Shown here piece by piece: positions 1-8,649 of a stretch of 64,000 nt of DNA. Position 1 is the first letter of the stretch, and each line of letters opens with the position of its first letter. The notes under the pieces are model-generated. The model did not search any database. It was not told where the DNA came from and saw only the letters and a program-made list of their open reading frames with translations. Origin of the DNA: an uncultured Paracoccaceae bacterium. Lineage in GTDB: Bacteria; Pseudomonadota; Alphaproteobacteria; Rhodobacterales; Rhodobacteraceae. The position numbers and the translations under genes are program-made. The stretch covers positions 682,001 to 746,000 of the forward strand of contig CATOSU010000001.1 of NCBI GenBank assembly GCA_951812615.1, read 5' to 3'.

Positions 1-31
1 TCCGGCACATCCGGCAACGTCAGCGGAAAAT

Positions 32-1198
32 TCATGCGGCCAGACGCTCCACCAGCCGGCGCATGAAGTCATGGCCGGCATTGAACTGGTCCAGCGTGAT
101 AAACTCGTCCGGCTGATGCGCCTGCGCGATGTCACCGGGTCCGCAGACGACGGCGGAATACCCGGCTGCCTGAAACTGCCCGGCCTCGGTGCCGTAGCTG
201 ACCACATGCATGGCGTTGTCGCCGGTGATGGCCCGCACCAGTGTTTCGGCCGCGCCGTCCTCTTCGGGCGTCAGACCGGGCACGCCGAACCGGGCATCAA
301 CCTCGATCCATGCCTCGGGGTGGACCGCCTTCATCTCGGCCTCGACCTCGTGGATCTTGTCCAGAATCATCCGGCTCCAGGCCGCCTTGTCGGCATCCGG
401 CACCGCGCGGTATCCAATGTCGAACCGGCAGTGCTTGGCGGTGATATTGGCCGCCGTGCCACCCTCGATCAGCCCGGTATGCAGCGAGGTCCATGGCGGG
501 TCGAACATCGCGGCAATCTCGGTCGGCGTCCGGGCTTGCTCGGCCGCGTTGACCTCGTTCGCCCAGGCGATGATTTTCGCTGCCTCCATGATCGCGTTGA
601 CGCCGGTATGCATGATCGAGCTGTGCACCTCGAAACCCCAGACATCGACCCAGAAGCCCTGACCGCCCTTGTGGCCGGTCACCGCCTGCATCGTCGAGGG
701 TTCGCCGACGATCACCGCCGCACCCTTGGGCAGGACCGGCTGCATCGCCTCGATCATCGGCGGGGCGCCGGTACAACCGACCTCTTCGTCAAAGCTGAGC
801 GCCAGCTGCATCGGCGTCTTGACCCCGGCGTAATGCGCCTCCACCAGCGCCCAGATCGCCAGCGCGTCATAGCCTTTCATGTCGGTGGTGCCGCGCCCGA
901 AGAGACGGCCGTCACGCTCGGTCAGTTGGAACGGATCCGAAGTCCAGGGCTGGCCGTCCACCGGCACCACGTCAGTGTGGCCGGACAGGACCACGGCGCC
1001 CTCTTCCCACGGCCCGACATGGGCAAACAGCGCCGCCTTGTGCGGCTGGTCCGGGTCGGGCCAGCGATGGGCGGGGATGCCGTGGGTGGACAGGTACTCC
1101 TCGACCCAATCGACAAGCGGCAGGTTGGTGTCCCGCGAAACGGTCGGAAAGGAAATCAGCTTGGACAGGATATCGCGGGGGGACAGGCGGGCGGTCAT
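32..1198 (-). CDS. argE: acetylornithine deacetylase-like M20 peptidase
   Basis: Zinc hydrolase of the M20 family, 388 residues, full length for ArgE/DapE enzymes; ArgE removes the acetyl group from N-acetylornithine in arginine synthesis. Visible metal and catalytic motifs are SGHTDVVPVDG (His74, Asp76), GRGTTDMKG (bridging Asp106), FDEEVGCTGAP (general base at the EE pair near 138-139), IVGEPS and a C-terminal AQAHQPDEF histidine. I start at the ATG of MTARLSP, which has a GTGAG-like ribosome site; an in-frame ATG eight codons earlier is possible. It lies 83 bp behind the peptide-importer ATPase on the same strand, so it could be co-transcribed and act on an imported acylated peptide or amino acid rather than in biosynthesis. 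Family call is firm, exact substrate less so. Confidence 0.87.
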   Translation of the reverse strand: MTARLSPRDILSKLISFPTVSRDTNLPLVDWVEEYLSTHGIPAHRWPDPDQPHKAALFAHVGPWEEGAVVLSGHTDVVPVDGQPWTSDPFQLTERDGRLFGRGTTDMKGYDALAIWALVEAHYAGVKTPMQLALSFDEEVGCTGAPPMIEAMQPVLPKGAAVIVGEPSTMQAVTGHKGGQGFWVDVWGFEVHSSIMHTGVNAIMEAAKIIAWANEVNAAEQARTPTEIAAMFDPPWTSLHTGLIEGGTAANITAKHCRFDIGYRAVPDADKAAWSRMILDKIHEVEAEMKAVHPEAWIEVDARFGVPGLTPEEDGAAETLVRAITGDNAMHVVSYGTEAGQFQAAGYSAVVCGPGDIAQAHQPDEFITLDQFNAGHDFMRRLVERLAA

Positions 1199-1281
1199 GG
1201 GGGTCTCACTCAATTCATGCACATGTTAACGGTATGGGCGTAGGATGGGTGATATCACCCATCCTACCTGCGCCCCGGGGT

Positions 1282-3114
1282 TTAGTATCCGCTGTCGGTG
1301 GTCAAAACGAAATGGCCCGGCTCGACCTCGGCATAGGCCGACGGTTCCGGCTCATAATCCAACGGATGAATAGGCGACGGGATGGGCTTGAAATTCAGAT
1401 CTTTTTCCGATTTCCGATTGCGCGGATCCGCGATCGGAACAGCCTTCATCAGCGCCTGCGTATAGGGGTGCTGCGGGTTTTCAAACACCTGCGACCGCGG
1501 CCCCAGTTCGACGATGCGGCCCAGATACATCACGCCGACGTCATGGCTGACCCGTTCGACCACGGCCATGTCGTGGCTGATGAACAGATAGCTGAGCCCC
1601 AGATCCGCCTGCAGTTCCATCATCAGGTTCAGCACCTGCGCCTGCACCGACACGTCCAGCGCGCTGACCGCCTCGTCGGCGATGATCAGCTTGGGGTTCA
1701 GCGCCAGCGCCCGGGCGATGGCGATCCGCTGTCTTTGCCCGCCGGACATTTCATGCGGGAAACGGCGCATGAAACTGCGCGGCAGGTGCACGACGTCGAA
1801 CAGATGCGCCACGCGGTCCATCACCTCCGCACCCGTGGCCGATCCGAAATTGCGCATCGGCTCGGCCACCTGATCCGACAGCTGCATTTGCGGGTTCAGC
1901 GAGGCAAACGGATCCTGAAAGATCATCTGCATGTCCTGGCGCGCTTTGCGCAGGTCTTCGGGCCCCAGCGACAGAATGTCGGTATCGCCCAGCATCACCT
2001 CGCCAGAGATCGGCTCCACCAGCCGCAGGAGCGACCGGCCGGCGCTGGATTTGCCGCAACCTGATTCTCCCACCAGCGACAGGGTTCGCCCCTTGTTGAG
2101 CGTGAAGGACACATCTTCGACAGCGTGCACATTGGCCACCGTGCGGCGGAAGAACCCACCCTTGACCGGGAACCGCGTGGTCAGCCCGCGGACCTCCAGC
2201 AGCTTTTCATCGCTGCCGGTGATCGGGGCGATATTCTGGCCCTCGACCCCAAGCAGTTTCATCGGCTCCGGATAGGCCTTGCCGCGCATTTCACCCAGCT
2301 TGGGCACGGCCGCGAGCAGCGCCTTGGTGTAATCGTGCTGCGGGTTCTCGAAGATCGCCTCTACCGGTCCCTCCTCGACCTTGTTGCCCCGGTACATGAC
2401 CACCACCCGGTCGGCCATCTGAGCAACCACGGCCATATCGTGGGTGATGAACATCACCGCTGTGCCGGTTTCGCGTTTGAGCCGGTCCATCAGCGCCAGA
2501 ATTTCGGCCTGAATGGTCACATCGAGGGCCGTTGTCGGTTCGTCCGCGATCAGCAGCCGCGGCTCGCAGGCCAGCGCCATGGCAATCACCACGCGCTGCC
2601 GCATGCCGCCCGACAGCTCGTGCGGGAATTGTTTCAGACGCCGTTCCGGTTCGGGGATGCGCACCTGCCGCAGCAGTTCCAGCGCGCGCGCCTCGGCCTG
2701 CGCCCTGCTCATTCCCATGTGCAGGCGCAGCCCTTCGGTCAGTTGCCGGCCAACGGTGAACACCGGGTTCAGCGCCGTCATCGGCTCCTGAAAGATCATC
2801 CCGATCTCATTGCCGCGAATGTGGCGCATCAGGTCCTGGTCGGCGGTCGCCAGATCCAGCTCATCGCCCTCCTTGCGGTCGAACAGCAACCGGCCGCCGG
2901 CGATTTTGCCGCCGCCGAACTCCACCAGCCGCATCAGCGACAAGGACGACACGGATTTGCCGGATCCGCTTTCGCCCACCACGCAGACGGTTTCGCCCGG
3001 ATGCACGTCGAACGACACATCCTCGACGCCGACCACCGTGCCGTCCTTGGTTTCAAACTCCACGCGCAGACGGTCAATCTGCGCAATCGGGAGGTCCTGC
3101 ATCTGGTCCAGCAC
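1282..3114 (-). CDS. dipeptide/oligopeptide ABC transporter, fused double ATP-binding protein
   Basis: Cytoplasmic ATPase of a peptide importer, about 610 residues with two nucleotide-binding domains in one chain (a DppD-DppF fusion). NBD1 has Walker A GESGSGKS (about 47-54), signature LSGGMRQRV (about 167) and Walker B LLIADEPTTALD. NBD2 has GESGCGKS (about 349-356), MSGGQRQRI and LIIADEAVSALD. Each NBD ends with the oligopeptide-transporter C-terminal extension (P-Q-H-x-Y-T motif). A GTG at 3114 sits nine bases behind AAGGAG and is the best-supported start; the ATG of MQDLPIAQ at 3102 is the alternative. The reading frame stays open far upstream into the intergenic region, but that part has no conserved content. 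It is divergent from its binding protein and permeases. Confidence 0.93.
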   Translation of the reverse strand: MLDQMQDLPIAQIDRLRVEFETKDGTVVGVEDVSFDVHPGETVCVVGESGSGKSVSSLSLMRLVEFGGGKIAGGRLLFDRKEGDELDLATADQDLMRHIRGNEIGMIFQEPMTALNPVFTVGRQLTEGLRLHMGMSRAQAEARALELLRQVRIPEPERRLKQFPHELSGGMRQRVVIAMALACEPRLLIADEPTTALDVTIQAEILALMDRLKRETGTAVMFITHDMAVVAQMADRVVVMYRGNKVEEGPVEAIFENPQHDYTKALLAAVPKLGEMRGKAYPEPMKLLGVEGQNIAPITGSDEKLLEVRGLTTRFPVKGGFFRRTVANVHAVEDVSFTLNKGRTLSLVGESGCGKSSAGRSLLRLVEPISGEVMLGDTDILSLGPEDLRKARQDMQMIFQDPFASLNPQMQLSDQVAEPMRNFGSATGAEVMDRVAHLFDVVHLPRSFMRRFPHEMSGGQRQRIAIARALALNPKLIIADEAVSALDVSVQAQVLNLMMELQADLGLSYLFISHDMAVVERVSHDVGVMYLGRIVELGPRSQVFENPQHPYTQALMKAVPIADPRNRKSEKDLNFKPIPSPIHPLDYEPEPSAYAEVEPGHFVLTTDSGY

Positions 3115-3143
3115 GGTGTAATTCTCCTTGGGTCTGCTGCAAA

Positions 3144-3173
3144 ACGCTAGTGCCAGCCTGAACATAATGTCAA
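3144..3173 (-). promoter_or_regulatory. candidate sigma-70-type promoter of the peptide ATPase gene
   Basis: On the minus strand a perfect -35 TTGACA (3173-3168) is followed after 18 bases by TAGCGT (3149-3144), which keeps the TAnnnT core of a -10. It lies about 30 bp upstream of the GTG start and just ahead of the AAGGAG ribosome site. Confidence 0.45.
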
Positions 3174-3215
3174 ACCCGCGCAGAAGATTTCCCGACGGCA
3201 ACACTTGCATTTTCG

Positions 3216-3230
3216 CGAAACTCTGTTTCG
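3216..3230. promoter_or_regulatory. inverted repeat in the divergent peptide-transporter promoter region
   Basis: CGAAAC-TCT-GTTTCG, six-base perfect arms around three bases, in the 271-bp region between the divergent ATPase and binding-protein genes. Its position suits a regulator controlling both transcripts, but a site this short can occur by chance. Confidence 0.3.
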
Positions 3231-3385
3231 ATGCTTCGGTATCCGCAGCGGGGGGAAGTTGTTGTGTTCGGCCTGAACGCAGAGGTTTCTTGTATTTTGG
3301 CGTACCGCCCCCAAAGCAGGACACGATTCCGCGGACATCGCGGACAAACAAGGCACATTCAACAGTGTCCAACATGGAGTATGAA

Positions 3386-5095
3386 ATGAAGCTCAGAACC
3401 CTAATGCTTGGCGCAGCCGCAGGTACGGCGATGGCCAGCATGGCAATGGCCGAGCGAGGCTCGGACGGCCATGTCAACATCATCTACTGGCAGGCACCGT
3501 CGATTCTGAACCCGTTCCTTTCCGGCGGGACCAAGGACGTGGACGCGTCCGCAATCGTGATCGAGCCGCTGGCGCGCTATGACGAAAACGGCGACATGGT
3601 GGCATATCTGGCGCAGGAAGTTCCGACCGTTGCCAATGGCGGCGTGTCCGAAGACCTCAAGTCGATCACCTGGAAGCTGCAGGAAGGCCTGAAATGGTCC
3701 GACGGCTCGGCAGTGACCTCGGCGGACGTGAAATTCACCGCCGATTACTGCATGCATCCCGAAGGCGGCTGCGCGCAGCTCAGCTTCTTTGACGGCGTGA
3801 CCCAGATCGACACGCCCGACGACCTGACCGTCGTCGTGCATTTCAAGGAAGCCAAGCCGAACCCATATGGTCCGTTCGTGGGCGGTCAGTCCCCGATCAT
3901 CCAGAAGGCACAATTCGAGGACTGCATGGGCGCCAAGGCCCCCGAATGCACCGAGGCGAACTTTGGCCCGATCGGCACCGGTCCGTTCGTGGTCACGGAT
4001 TTCCGTCCCAACGACGTGATCTCTTACGAAGCCAACCCGAACTATCGCGATGCGGCCAAGCCGGCGTTTGCCTCGATCACCTTCAAGGGTGGCGGCGATG
4101 CGACCGCGGCGGCGCGTTCGGTTCTGGAAACCGGCGAATTTGACCACGCATGGAACCTGCAGCTGGCCCCCGACGTGATCGCCAAGATGGAAGCCGGCGG
4201 CAAGGGTGTTGTCCAGGTTGGTTTCGGCCCGCTGGTCGAGCGTCTGGAAATGAACATGACGAACCCGTCTCCGGACCTTCCGCCGGAAACCCGTTCGACG
4301 GTTGCTGAACCGCACCCGTTCCTGAGCGAGCAGAAGGTCCGTCAGGCACTGTCCATGGCCATCGACCGCGCCCTGCTGGTTGAAATCGGCTATGGCAAGG
4401 CCGGCAAGGTGACCTGCGATCTGGTCCCGTCGCCGCAGAACTATGCCGCGGGCAACGACTACTGCATGACGCAGGACATCGCCGGCGCCAACGCGCTGCT
4501 GGACGAAGTGGGCGCCAAGGACACCGACGGTGACGGCATCCGCGAATTCAACGGCACGCCGCTGGTGATCAAGTACCAGACCTCCACCAACGCTGTGCGT
4601 CAGGACTTCCAGGCGCTGATCAAGCAGTGGTGGTCGGAAATCGGTGTAGACACCAACCTGGCCAACTATTCCGCATCGGTCTTCTTCGGCGGCGACCCGG
4701 GCTCCCCGGACACGTTCCAGAAGTTCTATTCGGACGTGGAAATGTATGCCAACACCTTCAACGGCACCGATCCGCAGCAATATCTGGCGGCCTATCGTTG
4801 CGGCAACGAGCCCAAGCCGGCGTCGCAGTGGCAGGGTGAAAACATCAACCGCTTCTGCTCGGCCGATTACGATGCGCTGATCGACGAGCTGGGCCGCACC
4901 GGCGACATCGCCAAACGCGGCGAGATCGCGATCAAGATGAACAACATGCTGACACAGGACAGCTATACTATTGTTCCTCTTGTCCACCGTGGCCGCGTTT
5001 CGGCCATCGCCAGCTCGCTGGGCGGATACAAGATGAACGTCTGGGACAGCGAAATGTGGAACATCGCTGACTGGCACCGCAAAGAAGGGTCGTAA
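3386..5095 (+). CDS. peptide ABC transporter substrate-binding protein
   Basis: Periplasmic solute-binding protein of the DppA/OppA family (SBP_bac_5), 569 residues, the usual size. The N-terminus MKLRTLMLGAAAG followed by SMAMA is a Sec signal peptide cut after the alanines. The family start of the mature protein is clear (IIYWQAPSILNPFLSGG, then a stretch ending LKWSDGSAVTSADVKFT). I choose the ATG at 3386, which has GGAG six bases upstream; the ATG at 3374 lies in that ribosome site. Cysteine pairs such as CMHPEGGC and CMGAKAPEC may form disulfides. It is the first gene of a three-gene transcript with both permeases; a hairpin follows the gene, which would keep its mRNA more abundant than the permease part. 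Confidence 0.93.
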   Translation: MKLRTLMLGAAAGTAMASMAMAERGSDGHVNIIYWQAPSILNPFLSGGTKDVDASAIVIEPLARYDENGDMVAYLAQEVPTVANGGVSEDLKSITWKLQEGLKWSDGSAVTSADVKFTADYCMHPEGGCAQLSFFDGVTQIDTPDDLTVVVHFKEAKPNPYGPFVGGQSPIIQKAQFEDCMGAKAPECTEANFGPIGTGPFVVTDFRPNDVISYEANPNYRDAAKPAFASITFKGGGDATAAARSVLETGEFDHAWNLQLAPDVIAKMEAGGKGVVQVGFGPLVERLEMNMTNPSPDLPPETRSTVAEPHPFLSEQKVRQALSMAIDRALLVEIGYGKAGKVTCDLVPSPQNYAAGNDYCMTQDIAGANALLDEVGAKDTDGDGIREFNGTPLVIKYQTSTNAVRQDFQALIKQWWSEIGVDTNLANYSASVFFGGDPGSPDTFQKFYSDVEMYANTFNGTDPQQYLAAYRCGNEPKPASQWQGENINRFCSADYDALIDELGRTGDIAKRGEIAIKMNNMLTQDSYTIVPLVHRGRVSAIASSLGGYKMNVWDSEMWNIADWHRKEGS

Positions 5096-5104
5096 ACCGG
5101 CCCT

Positions 5105-5139
5105 GCCCCGTCCGGCGGTGCCGGGCGGGGCTCCCTTTT
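5105..5139 (+). terminator. attenuating hairpin between binding protein and permeases
   Basis: Twelve-base stem with one G-U pair: arms GCCCCGTCCGGC (5105-5116) and GCCGGGCGGGGC (5120-5131), loop GGT, then TCCCTTTT. It lies between the binding-protein stop and the first permease, the common place for partial termination or 3'-end protection in ABC operons. Confidence 0.65.
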
Positions 5140-5182
5140 ATGGGGCAATAACAACGAACAACAGGGTACGAGAGCACGCTGA

Positions 5183-6190
5183 ATGCTGACCTATACAATA
5201 CGGCGGCTGGTCCTTGCGGTCCCGACACTTCTCTTCATCAGCCTTGTCATTTTCCTGCTGCTGGAACTGGCCCCCGGAGACCCGATGGCGCAGGTTCCGC
5301 TGACCGTCCCGCCCGAGGTCAAGGAAAAGATGCGCCTCGCGCTGGGGCTGGGCGAACCGGTGCATATCCGGTTCTGGAAATGGTTGGTGCAATTCTTCTG
5401 GATCGAGCCCCAGGTGCTGATCGATTCGATCTTCGGCACCTCGCTCTCCGAAGGCAAGCTGCGCATCATCAGCTGGCAGACACGCTCGCCGGTGATGGAC
5501 ATCGTCGTGCAGCGCCTGCCACAGACCCTGTGGGTGGTCGGCATGGCGTATGTCGTCGCCATCCTGATCTCGATCCCGGTCGGGATCTATTCCGCCTACA
5601 GGCAGTATTCGGTCTTCGATCAGGCCGGCACCTTCGTGACCATGATCGGTTACTCGGTACCACCGTTTTTCACCGGCCCGCTGATGATCGTGATCTTCGC
5701 GGTCTATCTGGGTTGGTTCCCGTCGATCTATGACACCACCCATGTCGTCGATGACTGGGCCAGCTTCAAACGGCAGGTCTGGCAGATGTTCCTGCCCATG
5801 ATGGTGCTGGCGTTGCAGATCACGGCCCAGATTGCGCGGTTCATGCGCGCCTCGATGCTCGACAACCTCAATCAGGATTACGTGCGCACCGCCCGGGCCA
5901 AGGGGCTGGGCGAACGCACCGTGGTGCTGGTTCATGTGCTGCGCAACTCGATGATCCCCGTGGTCACCGTGATCGCGCTGGCAGTGCCGTCGGTCTTCGG
6001 CGGATCAATCATCACCGAGCAGGTGTTCAAGGTGAACGGGATCGGACAGTTGCTGATCACCGCCATTCAGGCCAACGACCTGCCGATGGTGCAGACTATT
6101 ACCTTCATATTTGCGGTGCTGATCGTGCTCTTCAACCTGATCGCCGACGTGCTTTACGGCATCCTTGACCCGAGGATCCGCTATGACTGA
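5183..6190 (+). CDS. peptide ABC transporter permease, DppB type
   Basis: Inner-membrane permease of 335 residues for a dipeptide/oligopeptide importer. The N-terminal helix (YTIRRLVLAVPTLLFISL) and the LAPGDPMAQVP motif are hallmarks of the DppB/OppB class, and the EAA loop reads DYVRTARAKGLGERTVVLVH, where the fused ATPase docks. About six transmembrane segments are visible, and the C-terminus YGILDPRIRYD is typical. It is slightly longer than most DppB proteins because of an extended periplasmic loop after the first helix (about residues 60-100). It overlaps the next permease by eight bases, so the two subunits are translationally coupled. Confidence 0.93.
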   Translation: MLTYTIRRLVLAVPTLLFISLVIFLLLELAPGDPMAQVPLTVPPEVKEKMRLALGLGEPVHIRFWKWLVQFFWIEPQVLIDSIFGTSLSEGKLRIISWQTRSPVMDIVVQRLPQTLWVVGMAYVVAILISIPVGIYSAYRQYSVFDQAGTFVTMIGYSVPPFFTGPLMIVIFAVYLGWFPSIYDTTHVVDDWASFKRQVWQMFLPMMVLALQITAQIARFMRASMLDNLNQDYVRTARAKGLGERTVVLVHVLRNSMIPVVTVIALAVPSVFGGSIITEQVFKVNGIGQLLITAIQANDLPMVQTITFIFAVLIVLFNLIADVLYGILDPRIRYD

Positions 6191-7190
6191 GAAAGCCACC
6201 CATTTCGTTTCGGACAAGAAAACCGATGCCGGCGCCCTGCCCGATCCGATGCCGTCGACCCCGCCGCGCAGCCAGTGGAGCGACGTGTGGGACCAGTTCA
6301 CCCACCACAAGGGCGCCATGGCCGGCGGTGTTGTCTTCGTCCTGATCCTGATCGGGGTCATCATCGGCCCGTTCATCTGGTGGGTCGATGCGCAATTCCT
6401 GCCCACGGGCCGCGATTTCATTACCTATCGCGATTCGCGGCCGATATATCACCTGCTGTGGGACAGCGACGCCAAGGTGTTCTGGCAGCATCCGCTGGGC
6501 ACCGACAACCTTGGCCGCGATACGCTGGCGCGGATGCTCAGCGGCGGGCGGGTGTCCATCGCCGTGGGCCTGACCGCGATGGCGCTGTCAATCCTGCTGG
6601 GCACGCTGATCGGCGTGCTGGCCGGTTATGTCAAACGGCTGGACGGCCCGCTGATGCGCCTGACCGACCTGTTCCTTGCCCTGCCGCTGCTGCCGCTGAT
6701 CCTGGTGGCGTCGCTGTTGTTCCGTGAACCGCTGTCCAAAGCCTTTGGCGTTGAAGGCGGGGTCTTCGTGCTGGTGGTCAGTCTGATCGGCATCACCTCG
6801 TGGATGCAGACCGCGCGGATCGTGCGGGGTGACGTGCTGGCCCTCAAAGAGCGGGAGTTCATCCTTGCCGCACGGTCAATCGGGACCAAGCCCTCGAACC
6901 TCGTGTTGCGGCACCTGCTGCCCAACGTGCTGTCACCGATCATGGTGTCTGCCACGCTGGGCATCGCCGTGGCCATCATCACCGAAAGCGCGCTGTCGTT
7001 CCTCGGCTTCGGCTTCCCGCCGGACTTCCCGACATGGGGCCGGCTGCTGAATGACAGCGTCGACCGGATGGACCTTTATCCCGAGCGGGTGGTCTGGCCC
7101 GGCCTGCTGATCTCGCTGACAGTGCTGAGCGTCAACTACCTTGGCGACGGGCTGCGCGACGCGCTGGATCCGCGGATCCGGGGGCGGTAG
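6183..7190 (+). CDS. peptide ABC transporter permease, DppC type
   Basis: Second inner-membrane permease of the importer, 335 residues. The start is the ATG at 6183 inside the end of the preceding gene. A cytoplasmic N-terminal tail precedes the first helix (about 45-65), then a periplasmic segment leads to the DppC motif HPLGTDNLGRDTLARMLSGG. The EAA loop reads REFILAARSIGTKPSNLVLRH, and the protein ends in LGDGLRDALDPRIRGR as in most DppC/OppC proteins. It should pair with the upstream DppB-type subunit and the divergent double ATPase to import short peptides. Confidence 0.93.
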   Translation: MTEKATHFVSDKKTDAGALPDPMPSTPPRSQWSDVWDQFTHHKGAMAGGVVFVLILIGVIIGPFIWWVDAQFLPTGRDFITYRDSRPIYHLLWDSDAKVFWQHPLGTDNLGRDTLARMLSGGRVSIAVGLTAMALSILLGTLIGVLAGYVKRLDGPLMRLTDLFLALPLLPLILVASLLFREPLSKAFGVEGGVFVLVVSLIGITSWMQTARIVRGDVLALKEREFILAARSIGTKPSNLVLRHLLPNVLSPIMVSATLGIAVAIITESALSFLGFGFPPDFPTWGRLLNDSVDRMDLYPERVVWPGLLISLTVLSVNYLGDGLRDALDPRIRGR

Positions 7191-7260
7191 GGTTCAGATG
7201 CGCGCCGCACATGCGAGCGCGGCCCTTTGGGTCGGCGCATAACTCATCCGTGGCGCCACC

Positions 7261-8541
7261 TCACCCCAACCGCTTGCGGATCCGCCGGACGGCCCACCAA
7301 ACCGCCGCGACAACCGGCAGCGTGGCCATGGCGGTGACCATGCCCTTGCTGATCCCCAACGCCCCGGCCAGCGGGTAAAGCAGGTAACCCACCAGCGACA
7401 CGGCATAATAGCTGATCGCCACAACGGACAGACCTTCGACGGTATGCTGCAGCCGAAGTTGCAGGTCAGCGCGGCGGTCCATGCTTTCCAACAGCGCCTG
7501 ATTCTGCGCACTGCGCTCCACGTCCACGCGGGTCCGCAACAGCTCTCCGGCGCGCATGGCGCGGTCTGCCAGCACCTGCAGCCGGGTTTCCGTGGATTTG
7601 ACCGTACGCATCGCCGGTTCATACCGGCGCGTCATGAACTCAGAAAAGGTCTGCCGCCCCGGAAACCGGTGTTCGCGCAGCGCACTGATCCTGTCCGCGA
7701 CAATCGCAGCGTAGGCTCCGGTCGCGCCGAACCGGTAGGCGCTGCGCGCTGCAAGGCTCTCCAGTTCCTCGGACACCGACAAGAGGCGCGTTAGCGTCTC
7801 TTCGGCCAGCGCCTCCTGCCCGGTCATGTCGCGCATCAGCGAGGTCAGCCGGGCATCCAGCGCCCCGATTTCGGCCGACATGCTGCGCGACCGGGAAAAT
7901 CCCAGCATCGACATGGTTTTGTAGGTTTCGATTTCGCACAGGCGCTGCACGATCCGGCCGATCCGACGCTGCCCGGTGTCTTCGCCGACAAAAACGGCAA
8001 ACCGCATATGGCCGGCGGGGTCGATACGGAAATCCCCCGCCGCCACCGCGTCGCCGTCCGGCAGCTCGGCCACGGCGAGGCTCTCGGCCACGAACCAGTC
8101 GTTCAGCGCCACCCTTACCTCTTCGTCCGGAGGGCGCTTGGCCACCCGGATTGCAACCGAAGTCATACGCACGCCGGGCGCTTCTTCCAACCAGCCGGAC
8201 GGGAACACCGCGAAATCCTCGGGGTCGAACACCCGTTGCCCCAACCCCTCGCTGATTGCGGTGTAGGACACGAATTCGGAATGCTGTTCCCACTTCAGCT
8301 GGAACCGCCCGATCTGGCCGGAATAATGCGTGGCCTCCGGCGGCGGATGCTGAACACCGTACCGGTCCAGCAGCGCCCGCAGATGCGCGCGATCAGCCTC
8401 GTGATCGCGGCCCGCGGCACCGCTCTCCCGCTTGATCGCAAGGTACGCCACGGTTGCCGGTGCCCGCACCGTCGGAAATGGCCGGGCGTGCAATTCGTTG
8501 ACCAGCGCGTAACGCTGCGGATGGTCCGGGATCGGTGGCAT
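7261..8541 (-). CDS. DUF3422 family membrane-anchored protein
   Basis: About 426 residues. The opening HPQRYALVNELHARPFP and the segment QLKWEQHSEFVSYT are hallmarks of DUF3422, a family widespread in Proteobacteria with no established function. The middle is largely helical (about 230-370, rich in R, E, A and L). Two hydrophobic segments near the C-terminus (YYAVSLVGYLLYPLAGALG and MVTAMATLPVVAAVWW) followed by an RRIRKR tail indicate a membrane hairpin anchor with a large soluble N-terminal part. The start at MPPIPDHPQ has AAAGGAA upstream. It converges with the peptide permease and stands alone. Confidence 0.85.
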   Translation of the reverse strand: MPPIPDHPQRYALVNELHARPFPTVRAPATVAYLAIKRESGAAGRDHEADRAHLRALLDRYGVQHPPPEATHYSGQIGRFQLKWEQHSEFVSYTAISEGLGQRVFDPEDFAVFPSGWLEEAPGVRMTSVAIRVAKRPPDEEVRVALNDWFVAESLAVAELPDGDAVAAGDFRIDPAGHMRFAVFVGEDTGQRRIGRIVQRLCEIETYKTMSMLGFSRSRSMSAEIGALDARLTSLMRDMTGQEALAEETLTRLLSVSEELESLAARSAYRFGATGAYAAIVADRISALREHRFPGRQTFSEFMTRRYEPAMRTVKSTETRLQVLADRAMRAGELLRTRVDVERSAQNQALLESMDRRADLQLRLQHTVEGLSVVAISYYAVSLVGYLLYPLAGALGISKGMVTAMATLPVVAAVWWAVRRIRKRLG

Positions 8542-8581
8542 GACTATTCCTTTCGCGCCACCGCCTATCCCAGTTTCGCCG

Positions 8582-8600
8582 TACATTCAAATAAAATGTA
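8582..8600. promoter_or_regulatory. AT-rich inverted repeat upstream of the DUF3422 gene
   Basis: TACATT-N7-AATGTA lies in a markedly AT-rich patch 40-60 bp upstream of the DUF3422 start, in the 108-bp gap that also holds the 3' end of the HlyD-like gene. The position fits an operator or upstream promoter element; nothing identifies a regulator. Confidence 0.25.
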
Positions 8601-8649
8601 TATTTTCAATAACTTAACGGGATACCGTCGTATACCGTACCGGCATGGC